Assembly (NCBI RefSeq): GCF_022489065.1
Contig: NZ_JAKVTW010000029.1
Span: 1-35,319, forward strand
Length of the DNA stretch: 35,319 nucleotides
Source of the DNA: Vreelandella neptunia
Lineage (GTDB): Bacteria > Pseudomonadota > Gammaproteobacteria > Pseudomonadales > Halomonadaceae
Reading direction: 5' to 3'
This document shows, one piece after another, positions 7,678-15,255 of the stretch (position 1 is the stretch's first letter; each line of letters opens with the position of its first letter). Both the position numbers and the translations under genes were made by a program. The notes below the pieces were generated by a model. It saw only the letters and a list, made by a program, of their open reading frames with translations. It made no database searches and was not told where the DNA came from.

Positions 7678-8724
7678 CTATTTGGCGTTTTTCAGGGACG
7701 AGTCATCAATCGCCTTTTGCAGCTCTGCTACGACATCGTTAGGCAGCGGAATACCCTGATCGAGATACTCCTCACGTCGGCTGAGTCCCGCTTGGCCAGG
7801 CATACGCACGGGGTGCTGTTGATCAACGGGGGACGCGCTCAGACATGCGTTAACTAGATGATCTGTTTCATCGAGGAACGCATCTGTTCCTGCGAAAAGT
7901 GCGGGGTCAATCACCATCACCGTGACAGAGGCTCCCCAACCGCTGGGCTCGTCTTTACGCCCAAAACCGCCTAATGCCGAGGTCAGGGCTTCGACCATCA
8001 ACCCCATTGCAAACCCTTTATGACCGAACTCCTGGCCGCCGAGCGGCAGGATACTACCCTGTGGGTCGCTGAAAAAATCCGCTGGATCGTCGCTAGCAAC
8101 ACCCGTATTTGTCAGGATGACAGGGTGCGCCATTTTCTTTTTCTCAGCATGGGCTTTACCGACACTACCGTTGGTGACGGTGGACATACTGACATCCATC
8201 ATGATCGGTTGAACGCGGCTGGGTATGCCCATTGCAATGGGGTTGGGAGTGTAAACCGGTGAAAGACCGCCAAACGGCGCCACTGATTTAACCGCTGGAT
8301 CCGAGGTCATAATGATCGGCATCAAGCCTTGCTCGACGAAAGGCTGCAAGTACGACGCCAAGCAAGCGATGTGGTGTGAGCGTTTGATACTCACAATACC
8401 AATCCCAGACTCTCTCGCCGCCGCAGCGCTGCGTTCCAGCGCTTTTTGCACTAAATAGGGGCCAAGAATATAGTGGCCATCAACAAGGGTCGCGATGGAG
8501 CTGATCTCTTTAGAGGTCATCGCGGTGTGATCACCGCTTGCATGCCCCGATTTCAAATCTCTTAAGTAGCCGTTAGCCAGTTTTATGCCATGGGTGTGAT
8601 GACCTAGCAAATCCCCTTCAATAAGGATGCGACTGGTCGTTTCACTCACTTCACGAGAGGCGCCGGCCTCCATGAATAGGCTAACCAGTACCTCGTCCAA
8701 CCAAGCTTTTGTATAGCGTTTCAT
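7678..8724 (-). CDS. Ldh2/YiaK-family NAD(P)-dependent 2-hydroxyacid dehydrogenase, 348 aa
   Basis: Belongs to the malate/L-lactate dehydrogenase-like family (PF02615), whose members act on malate, ureidoglycolate, diketogulonate, (R)-sulfolactate and cyclic imines. Family marks are GHHTHGIKLANGYL near the N-terminus, RSHHIACLASYL (the conserved active-site histidine region), TPNPIAMGIPS and GHKGFAMGLMVEALTSALGG. The ATG overlaps the tctA stop by four bases (ATGA), with GAGG five bases upstream, so the two genes are translationally coupled. Coupling to a TTT transporter suggests that it oxidises or reduces the imported acid. The substrate is unresolved; ComC-type (R)-sulfolactate dehydrogenase is one candidate. 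Confidence 0.87.
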   Translation of the reverse strand: MKRYTKAWLDEVLVSLFMEAGASREVSETTSRILIEGDLLGHHTHGIKLANGYLRDLKSGHASGDHTAMTSKEISSIATLVDGHYILGPYLVQKALERSAAAARESGIGIVSIKRSHHIACLASYLQPFVEQGLMPIIMTSDPAVKSVAPFGGLSPVYTPNPIAMGIPSRVQPIMMDVSMSTVTNGSVGKAHAEKKKMAHPVILTNTGVASDDPADFFSDPQGSILPLGGQEFGHKGFAMGLMVEALTSALGGFGRKDEPSGWGASVTVMVIDPALFAGTDAFLDETDHLVNACLSASPVDQQHPVRMPGQAGLSRREEYLDQGIPLPNDVVAELQKAIDDSSLKNAK

Positions 8725-10235
8725 GAAATCCTCGGCGCTTTGTTGTGGCTATTGTTTTTGAGTTTTTTATAGGCCATGGCTAATAAAGGCGAGAGCCATA
8801 GCAAAATTACGAGTGCACCTAAGCCTGCACTAATGGGGCGCGAAAAGAAGCTCAGCAGATCGCCATTGCTTTTGAGCATCGAGCTCATAAAACTATTTTC
8901 CAGTGTCGTTCCCAGCACTAAACCAAGAATCGCTGGCGCCATGGGGAAATCACACCGGGCCAGGATGGAGGCGATAAAACCTATAAGGAGCATTATCCAG
9001 ACATCAGTGATCGAGTTGTTGATAGAGAAAGCGCCGACGAGACAGAAGCACAAAATGATCGGCATAAGAATCTTGCGGGGCGTCAAGATGAACACTTTGG
9101 CAGATTTTATCGCCGCGTAGCCAATCGGTAGCATGATTAAATTGGCAAGAAAGAACACGATGAATAGGGCGTAGATCAAGCCTGTGCCATCCATAAAGAT
9201 GGTAGGGCCTGGGTTCATGCCTTTCATGTAGAGCACGCCGATAACAATGGCGGTTATCGAATCACCTGGAATGCCGAATACCAAGGCTGGCACCCAAGCA
9301 CCGCTAATACCTGAGTTATTGGCAGAGCTTGCATCGACAATGCCTTCGATATGTCCGGTACCATAATCCTGCTTCTGTTTAGAGCGGCTTTTGCCAACGG
9401 CATAAGAGATCCAAGCCGCAATGTCCGCACCCGCACCGGGTAGCGCGCCAATCAGTGTTCCTATGGAGCTGCCACGTATCATGTTCGGCCAATAAGCCTT
9501 TACATGCTTGGGAGCCTGCTTAAAAACGCTATCTTTGGATAACGATGGCAGCTCTCTTCCCTCATTGCGCGAACCATAAAACAGCATGAGTTCATTGAGT
9601 GCGAACATACCAATCATCACCGGAATGAAATTGATGCCGCCCATTAAGTCGGGAATACCAAAGGTGAAGCGGGGGGCGCCGCTCATCATATCCAGGCCGA
9701 CCGTCGAGAGTAATAAACCAATCATTAAAGAGAGAAAGGCTTTAACCCTGGATCCAATGGCGATAAAGATCGAGCAACTTAACCCCAGTAGTGCCAACCA
9801 GAAGTACTCAAAAGAACTAAACTGGAGCGCTACTTCAGCCAATGAAGGAGAAACAAAGACCAGGATTAATGTCCCGAATAAACCGCCGAACACGGAACAG
9901 ATCAAGTTCATGCCCAGTGTTTCTCTGGCACGGCCTTTGTGTGCCAACAGATGCGAATCGGCGACATAGGCAGCCGAAGAGGGCGTGCCGGGAATGTTCA
10001 AATAGGTGGCGGGAATATCCCCAGCGAAGATAGCCATGGCTGATGTAGTGACGATGGCGGCGATGGCTGGGGTGGGGTCCATGTAGAAAGTGATGGGTAC
10101 CAATAGCGCGACCGCCATCGTGGCCGTTAGCCCTGGCACAGCCCCGACGAACACACCGAAGATAGCAGCTGCAAAAATCACCAGCATGGTTTCTATATTG
10201 AAAACGAGCTGCAGCCCTAACAGAAAAGCTTCCAT
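8721..10235 (-). CDS. tctA: Tripartite tricarboxylate transporter, large membrane subunit TctA, 504 aa
   Basis: The large permease subunit of a TTT importer, which uses an ion gradient and a periplasmic binding protein to take up carboxylates. There are about 11-12 hydrophobic segments. Hallmarks are GAVPGLTATMAVALLVP near residues 31-47, GDIPATYLNIPGTPSSAA near 92-109, and GALPGAGADIAAWISY in the second half, the repeated PG-rich signatures of the family. The length is normal. It starts three bases after the tctB stop and overlaps the Ldh2-type gene. The family alone does not give the substrate: citrate, tartrate, dicarboxylates, terephthalate and sulfolactate are all known for relatives. 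Confidence 0.93.
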   Translation of the reverse strand: MEAFLLGLQLVFNIETMLVIFAAAIFGVFVGAVPGLTATMAVALLVPITFYMDPTPAIAAIVTTSAMAIFAGDIPATYLNIPGTPSSAAYVADSHLLAHKGRARETLGMNLICSVFGGLFGTLILVFVSPSLAEVALQFSSFEYFWLALLGLSCSIFIAIGSRVKAFLSLMIGLLLSTVGLDMMSGAPRFTFGIPDLMGGINFIPVMIGMFALNELMLFYGSRNEGRELPSLSKDSVFKQAPKHVKAYWPNMIRGSSIGTLIGALPGAGADIAAWISYAVGKSRSKQKQDYGTGHIEGIVDASSANNSGISGAWVPALVFGIPGDSITAIVIGVLYMKGMNPGPTIFMDGTGLIYALFIVFFLANLIMLPIGYAAIKSAKVFILTPRKILMPIILCFCLVGAFSINNSITDVWIMLLIGFIASILARCDFPMAPAILGLVLGTTLENSFMSSMLKSNGDLLSFFSRPISAGLGALVILLWLSPLLAMAYKKLKNNSHNKAPRIS

Positions 10236-10238
10236 AAT

Positions 10239-10709
10239 CTAACCCCAAAAATTCATGAGCCCTTCAGGAAGGGGGATCAGCAGGTATCGCGAGAATAGGA
10301 AATAGATGATGAGCGACGCGATAAGGGAGACAAGCAGTGCTAAGGGAAGGGAGGTTTTTCTCACCAGCATGAGCACGAACATAATGATGCCCAGACACAG
10401 GGCCGCGCCCAGGAACTCGCTAGCGAATATATAAAATATAATCAGTGCACAGGGGAGAAGTGAGACAAGAATGGAGCGTAAGTCGAACATCTTCCCAGCG
10501 TTAGCCTCTGAGCTAGACATTTGGCGTTTTAGCGTCGGTAGCTGAGTGGCCGAAAGTACCAGTCCTCCTATGAGAAACCCTCCCCCAATGAGGGAGGGAA
10601 ACAGAGATGGACCATATTGAAGACTTGCCATTGTTGGGTACTGGCTAGCGACAGTTAACACCACGGCGCCAAGCAGCATGAAGGCTAGCCCCAAAAGGAG
10701 ATCTCTCAT
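10239..10709 (-). CDS. tctB: Tripartite tricarboxylate transporter, small membrane subunit TctB, 156 aa
   Basis: A small membrane protein with four predicted hydrophobic segments (LLLGLAFMLLGAVVLTVA; SLFPSLIGGGFLIGGLVL; LVSLLPCALIIFYIFA and the last two closely spaced ones), typical of TctB. It is poorly conserved in sequence, so the call leans on size, topology and position between tctC and tctA. The conserved YGPSLFPSLIG motif after the first segment supports it. AAGGGG precedes the ATG, and the gene lies 13 bases after tctC, in one operon. Confidence 0.88.
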   Translation of the reverse strand: MRDLLLGLAFMLLGAVVLTVASQYPTMASLQYGPSLFPSLIGGGFLIGGLVLSATQLPTLKRQMSSSEANAGKMFDLRSILVSLLPCALIIFYIFASEFLGAALCLGIIMFVLMLVRKTSLPLALLVSLIASLIIYFLFSRYLLIPLPEGLMNFWG

Positions 10710-10722
10710 TTTGCTTTTCCCC

Positions 10723-11703
10723 TTATTGACTCAGCCCAACGTTCTTAACAATTTCGCCATACACCGCATCCATTTCGACCATTAGCTCACCAAACTCTTC
10801 GGCATTCCGCCATTCGGTGCCAAAGCCTTGTTTAGCCATAAAGTCTTGATAAGTATCGCTGTTGTAGGCGGCCTCTAACGCTTCCTCAAGGGTCGCTACG
10901 ATCTCTTCATCCATACCTTTGGGGCCAGTAATACCGCGCCATTCACCAACGAGATAATCGCTTCCAATCGCTTCATTAATGGTGGGTACATCGGGGAAGC
11001 TGTTAATGCGCTCAGGTGACATTACGCCAAGGCTTTTAGCGCGACCTGCTTCAATCATTGAACGCCCTTCGGGAACAGAGCTCGGCACAATATCGATACC
11101 ACCGGCGGCGAGTTCTGTCATGGCTGGCGCTGCGCCCTGGCTGGGAATCCAGGTAACGCGGTTGGCTTCCAGGCCCTGATCCATCAAGAAACCGGCAAAA
11201 GCGAGGTGCCATACCCCACCTTGACCGGTACCAGAAGCCTTAAAGGTGCCCATGGGCTCTTCTGCAATGGCATCAACTAAATCCTGAACTGATTCAAACG
11301 GGGCATCAGCAGCTACTTGAATACCGGCGTAATCAAAGTTGATCTGGCCAATCGGGGTGAAATCTTCATAGGTGAGTTCAGTAAGGCCTTGCCAGTGCAT
11401 CATATTGAGCTCACCGGTGGCTAAGCCCAAGGTGTAACCATCCGGTTTTGCACTTGCCATGGCACTGTGGCCTACCACGCCGCTACCACCGGTACGGTTA
11501 ACCACATTCACCGTTTGGCCCAATTGCTCTTCCAGCGCGGCGGCAATGGTGCGTGCTGTCGCATCGGTGCCGCCACCAGCGGCCCAGGGAACGATGATAG
11601 TGATGGGTTTTTCAGGGTAGGCCGCCAGCACTGAGCTGGAAGCCGTCAGCAGGAGCAGGGCAGTAAGGCGCTTGAGGGATTTTGTTTTGTTGGTAGCTTT
11701 CAT
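10723..11703 (-). CDS. tctC: TTT periplasmic substrate-binding protein (TctC/Bug family), 326 aa
   Basis: Captures the substrate in the periplasm and delivers it to TctA/TctB. A signal peptide (KSLKRLTALLLLTASSSVLA) probably ends at residue 27 or 28, before YPEKPITIIVPWAAGGGTDATAR, the classic Bug-family opening. RTGGSGVVGH and the conserved PDGYTLG follow. No lipobox cysteine is present, so it is soluble in the periplasm. GAGG lies five bases before the ATG. It is the first gene of a five-gene operon whose promoter and operator sit at 11747-11780. Bug proteins usually bind carboxylates through backbone amides and ordered water, so motifs do not reveal the ligand. Confidence 0.93.
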   Translation of the reverse strand: MKATNKTKSLKRLTALLLLTASSSVLAAYPEKPITIIVPWAAGGGTDATARTIAAALEEQLGQTVNVVNRTGGSGVVGHSAMASAKPDGYTLGLATGELNMMHWQGLTELTYEDFTPIGQINFDYAGIQVAADAPFESVQDLVDAIAEEPMGTFKASGTGQGGVWHLAFAGFLMDQGLEANRVTWIPSQGAAPAMTELAAGGIDIVPSSVPEGRSMIEAGRAKSLGVMSPERINSFPDVPTINEAIGSDYLVGEWRGITGPKGMDEEIVATLEEALEAAYNSDTYQDFMAKQGFGTEWRNAEEFGELMVEMDAVYGEIVKNVGLSQ

Positions 11704-11746
11704 GTGAGCCTCGATTTTTTTGTGTATTTGTAGGGTGGCAAAACAA

Positions 11747-11774
11747 ATCTAGCATTAACGACCATTGTGTTCAA
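11747..11774 (-). promoter_or_regulatory. Candidate promoter of the tctC operon
   Basis: On the minus strand TTGAAC (11769-11774) and TAGATT (11746-11751, preceded by TGC as an extended -10) are separated by 17 bases. The -35 box lies inside the 26-bp shared element, the right place for repression. The same extended -10 context recurs at 15106-15120. Confidence 0.65.
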
Positions 11775-11780
11775 TAATCA
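11755..11780 (-). promoter_or_regulatory. Candidate operator, copy 2 (tctC promoter)
   Basis: Read on the minus strand the core is ATTGAACACAATGGTC, matching ATTGCACACAATGATC at 4046-4061. Over 26 bases, 22 are identical. It overlaps the -35 box and spacer of the tctC promoter and lies between divergent tctC and iron-type dehydrogenase genes, so one regulator could govern both. Confidence 0.6.
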
Positions 11781-11951
11781 TATTTTGTAGACTTTAGTTC
11801 AATTTTGACGTTCCTTTTTGAGCTTAATAAAGCGGGAATTGATCGAAATTGCTCTTAGTCACGTAGGCTAAAGGCGTCTTTTACGCAGGCTTGTTTGGCG
11901 TGCAAGAGTGGGTTATTACTTAAAAACACTAACAATTCCAAAGGTAGTAAA

Positions 11952-13088
11952 ATGGCAATAATCAATTATGTAACGCAAATCCAGTTTGATTTTGGGGCCG
12001 CCTCGTTACTTCAGCAGGAGTGCGACCGCCTGGGTATTCGGCATCCAATGGTAGTTACCGATGAAGGTGTGAGGGCCGCGGGCATTGTCGATCAAGTACT
12101 GAAACACCTGCGTGAGCCTAATCCCGCCATTTATGATCAAACGCCTCCTAATCCCAATGAAACCGCCGTTCTGGAGGCGACTGCCCAATACCGAGAGGGT
12201 GGTTTCGATGGCATCATTGCCATTGGGGGCGGCTCCTCCATTGACCTCGCTAAAGGCGTGGCTATTTGCGGTACCCATGAAGGCTCTTTGAAGTCCTTTG
12301 CTGTGGTCGAGGGTGGCTCAGAACGAATTACCGCTGCAACGGCACCGGTCATCGCTATTCCGACGACCGCAGGTACCGGGAGTGAAGTTGGCCGCGGCGC
12401 CATTCTAATACTCGAAGATGGACGTAAAGTAGGACTGTTATCGCCCCACCTGGTCCCTAAATCCGCCATCTGTGACCCTGAATTAACCATGAGTCTGCCC
12501 GCTCAAATGACGGCTGCCACGGGGATGGATGCCTTATCCCATTGCCTTGAAACGTTCATGTCGGCGGCTTTCAATCCGCCGGCTGACGGCATTGCCCTGG
12601 ATGGTCTGCGCCGCGGCTGGCTGAATATTGAACAGGCGACGCGCAACCCCGGCGATCGTGAGGCTCGCATGAATATGATGAGTGCTTCGATGCAGGGGGC
12701 GATGGCCTTTCAGAAGGGATTAGGCTGCGTACATAGTTTGAGCCATTCGCTAGGCGGTATTAATCCGCGCCTTCACCATGGCACGCTCAACGCCATTTTC
12801 CTGCCCGCGGTGATTGAGTTCAATTCCAGCTGCGATTCTGTAAAGCATGAGCAAAAGCTCGAGCGCATCGCTCAGACGATGCAGCTCACTAGCCCCGCTG
12901 ATATTGGTCCGGCTATTAAAGATATGAGTAGGCGTCTCGATTTACCCATGGGGTTAGCGGAATTGGGCGTCTCTCAAGTGTTATTCCCCCGAATTATTAA
13001 AGGCGCCTTGGCTGATCACACCCATAAAACGAATCCGCGCATTGCAAGTGAACAGGATTATGAGTGGATGCTGGAAAAATCCCTCTAA
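11952..13088 (+). CDS. Iron-containing (group III) alcohol dehydrogenase, 378 aa
   Basis: An NAD(P)-dependent alcohol or hydroxyacid dehydrogenase with a divalent metal. IAIGGGSSIDLAKG binds the cofactor; the metal ligands are expected in GMDALSHCLE (Asp and His), GLGCVHSLSH (His) and the following HHGTLNA (His). PTTAGTGSEV is the conserved central motif. The ATG at 11952 was chosen because it begins the family's usual N-terminus (NYVTQIQFDFGAASLL) and follows AAGG; a longer frame from 11895 adds 19 unlikely residues. Relatives include 1,3-propanediol, 4-hydroxybutyrate and hydroxyacid-oxoacid dehydrogenases. It is divergent from tctC and probably co-transcribed with the SDR gene 41 bases downstream. 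Confidence 0.88.
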   Translation: MAIINYVTQIQFDFGAASLLQQECDRLGIRHPMVVTDEGVRAAGIVDQVLKHLREPNPAIYDQTPPNPNETAVLEATAQYREGGFDGIIAIGGGSSIDLAKGVAICGTHEGSLKSFAVVEGGSERITAATAPVIAIPTTAGTGSEVGRGAILILEDGRKVGLLSPHLVPKSAICDPELTMSLPAQMTAATGMDALSHCLETFMSAAFNPPADGIALDGLRRGWLNIEQATRNPGDREARMNMMSASMQGAMAFQKGLGCVHSLSHSLGGINPRLHHGTLNAIFLPAVIEFNSSCDSVKHEQKLERIAQTMQLTSPADIGPAIKDMSRRLDLPMGLAELGVSQVLFPRIIKGALADHTHKTNPRIASEQDYEWMLEKSL

Positions 13089-13129
13089 GAAAACTTAGAA
13101 GTTGAGCGCTGGCGAAATAGGAGCAGAAA

Positions 13130-13918
13130 ATGGAACTGGGAATTGCAGGTCGTTGGGCATTGGTCTGTGCCGCGAGTAAAGGTCTTGGAAAAGGGTGTGC
13201 AGAGGCCTTGGTGATGGAGGGGGTGAATGTCGTCATCAACGCACGTACCGCTCAGGTGTTGGAAGAAACGGCGGCACATTTACGACAAATGAACCCCGAT
13301 GTAACGGTACTCACCGTGGCGGGTGATATTTCACAAGAAAAGACACGTAAAGCGGCGTTAGCCGCGTGCCCACAAATAGATATATTGATTAACAATGCAG
13401 GTGGCCCGCCACCCGGGGACTTTCGAGATTGGTCACGCCAGGATTGGTTAGACGCTGTCGATGTCAACATGGTGACGCCTATTGAACTCATCAAAGCAAC
13501 GGTTGATGCAATGGCGGAGCGAGGCTTTGGTCGAGTGATTAATATTACCTCTGCAGCAGTCAAAGCACCCATCGATATTTTAGGGCTATCCAATGGGGCT
13601 CGTAGTGGATTGACGGGGTTTATAGCGGGGTTGGCCCGCCAGCCTCAGCTTGCTGGGCGCAACGTAACCATTAATAACTTGTTGCCTGGCTCTTTTGATA
13701 CTGATCGTTTAAAAAACACTCATCAAGGGGTCGCAAAATCGTCTGGCCAGGACTACGACAATGTGCGCGAATCCTTTCGTCAAAAAGTCCCTTCCCAGCG
13801 CTTTGGCACCGCTGAAGAGTTTGGCGCCTTCTGTGCTTTTCTGTGTAGCGCCCAGGCTGGCTATATGACCGGTCAAAATATACTACTTGATGGCGGCAGT
13901 TACCCGGGAACGTATTGA
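13130..13918 (+). CDS. SDR-family protein with a non-canonical active site, 262 aa
   Basis: A classical short-chain dehydrogenase fold: a glycine-rich loop CAASKGLGKG at 13-22, INNAGG at 87-92, the conserved serine at S141 (NITSAA), and a C-terminal GQNILLDGGSYPG. The expected YxxxK pair is absent: S154-N-G-A-R158 stands in its place, so both tyrosine and lysine are replaced. Related 'SNGAR' SDR proteins exist in other proteobacteria as far as I recall, so this looks like a sublineage and not a random mutation. The usual hydride-transfer mechanism is doubtful. AGGAG lies six bases before the ATG. It follows the iron-type dehydrogenase in the same unit and ends before the hairpin at 13969. Confidence 0.85.
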   Translation: MELGIAGRWALVCAASKGLGKGCAEALVMEGVNVVINARTAQVLEETAAHLRQMNPDVTVLTVAGDISQEKTRKAALAACPQIDILINNAGGPPPGDFRDWSRQDWLDAVDVNMVTPIELIKATVDAMAERGFGRVINITSAAVKAPIDILGLSNGARSGLTGFIAGLARQPQLAGRNVTINNLLPGSFDTDRLKNTHQGVAKSSGQDYDNVRESFRQKVPSQRFGTAEEFGAFCAFLCSAQAGYMTGQNILLDGGSYPGTY

Positions 13919-13968
13919 TCAACCGCGTTGCTTTCAACAACATTACTTTCAAAAACACTGCTTTAAAA

Positions 13969-14016
13969 AACATCGACGGGCGATTTTCACTGAGGTGAAG
14001 TCGCCGCGCCGATGTT
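13969..14016. terminator. Hairpin terminator between convergent genes
   Basis: Outer arms AACATCG (13969-13975) and CGATGTT (14010-14016) enclose a second long stem, GGCGATTTTCAC with GTGAAGTCGCC, around TGAG. It sits between the convergent SDR and hydroxyacid-dehydrogenase genes. A short T run (CTTTT) follows on the plus strand, some ten bases later. Confidence 0.65.
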
Positions 14017-14066
14017 GTGCCTGCTTTTAATCAACAGATATCAAATGTCGTCGCTTTGCATGGGGC

Positions 14067-14954
14067 TTAATTATTTTGTTCATTACGCAGCATAGTGGCG
14101 TCGTATAGCCGAGGGACATACTGATCCTTACCCAGCGCCTGTTCAGCTTGTTTTAACACCTCGCGCAAGGCTGGCAGCATCATGCTATCAAAACCAGATG
14201 CAGCGATCGTTTCGCTTAAATACCCCATGTCCTTACCGGCATTACCCAGGCTAAAGCGCAAACGTGTTTCATCTGCTTCAAGAACCCAGGGCATAACTGC
14301 GTTGAACATCGCGCTGTTAGCGCCGCCTTGTGAGCACACTTCATATAATTTGCGTTGATCAACATCCATGTTTGCCGCCATCGCCGCCGCTTCAGCTGCC
14401 AGGGCAGCGGCTCCAAGCGATAGATAGTTGTTGATCAGTTTGAGTTTGTGCGCGGAACCTAGCTCACCCACATGAAATATATTTTCTGCGAAGGCTTCTA
14501 TGGCTGGCCGTGCTTGGTCGACTACTGTTTTACTGCCGCCCACCATGACATTGAGCCGTCCTTCCCGGGCCTCCTTTGGCGTTCTTGCTAATGGGGCGTC
14601 CAACATGTGGCAGCCTGCGGCTTCGATATTCGCGGATAACCGTTGTGTAGATTCAGGTAACGATGTCGAGCAATCGACGATAATCAACCCAGGCTTCGCG
14701 CCGGAAAGCAGTCCTTCAGTGCCTAACGTGATGGTTTCCATTTGCTCACTGGTACTGACGCAAACAAAAACCAGCTCACTTTGTGTGGCCACTTCAGCGG
14801 GTGTTCCCACCTCGTTTGCCCCTAACTGGCATAGTGCTTCCACAGGCGCGCGATTTCGATGCGCCATAATCGTTAACGGGAATTTATGTTTTATCAGGTT
14901 TTCAGCCATACCTTGGCCCATTAAGCCAAGGCCTATAAAACCAATTCTTAGCAT
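14067..14954 (-). CDS. 3-hydroxyisobutyrate dehydrogenase-type oxidoreductase with a DAPLART motif, 295 aa
   Basis: A second beta-hydroxyacid dehydrogenase of the island. GFIGLGLMG (5-13) binds NAD(P), and the expected catalytic lysine is K172 in KLKLINNYLSL. The substrate loop reads DAPLART (119-125) in place of the usual DAPVSGG, and KLINNY replaces KLANQ. Both features recall sulfolactaldehyde reductase YihU (DAPVGRTS, KLINNY), whose arginine contacts a sulfonate, so R124 may bind an anionic group of the substrate. This comparison is from memory. AGGAG lies seven bases before the ATG. The gene is transcribed alone from a region sharing an extended -10 motif with the tctC promoter. Confidence 0.85.
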   Translation of the reverse strand: MLRIGFIGLGLMGQGMAENLIKHKFPLTIMAHRNRAPVEALCQLGANEVGTPAEVATQSELVFVCVSTSEQMETITLGTEGLLSGAKPGLIIVDCSTSLPESTQRLSANIEAAGCHMLDAPLARTPKEAREGRLNVMVGGSKTVVDQARPAIEAFAENIFHVGELGSAHKLKLINNYLSLGAAALAAEAAAMAANMDVDQRKLYEVCSQGGANSAMFNAVMPWVLEADETRLRFSLGNAGKDMGYLSETIAASGFDSMMLPALREVLKQAEQALGKDQYVPRLYDATMLRNEQNN

Positions 14955-15255
14955 CTTAGTGCTCCTTTTTTATAAAATTGTTAGGATTTAAATCAGCTTG
15001 GTTTTAAATCAGCGTAAGTCAAAAGACAACCTTGGGCAGTCAAGCAACCACATTATCTGCTTTTTGGCTGGTCGGCATTCAGCTTTGATTGTCAGCTATC
15101 TGATTCAAATCTAGCAGTAAAGATAAAGCGAGGGTGGATTACCACTGGGGTTAGTGAACAAACCAGCTCGACGGTATCAAGGGGTAGTGGTCATTGGTAC
15201 TTTCGGTTAAGCTCCTCAGCAATTTTTTTATCTTTTTTTGTATTGAGGTGAGTCT
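14955..15255. other. Intergenic region between divergent dehydrogenase and lipoprotein genes
   Basis: No coding frame is supported here. CAAATCTAGCAGTAA at 15106-15120 matches 14 of 15 bases of 11744-11758 in the tctC promoter and contains, on the minus strand, an extended -10 (TGCTAGATT) for the dehydrogenase gene. No acceptable -35 lies 16-18 bases further upstream. I see no copy of the 26-bp operator. T-rich runs lie just before the lipoprotein ribosome site. Confidence 0.5.

Noticed and set aside
9586..9969. Plus-strand frame of 127 codons inside tctA
   Set aside because: It is a reverse shadow of the conserved TctA membrane segments.
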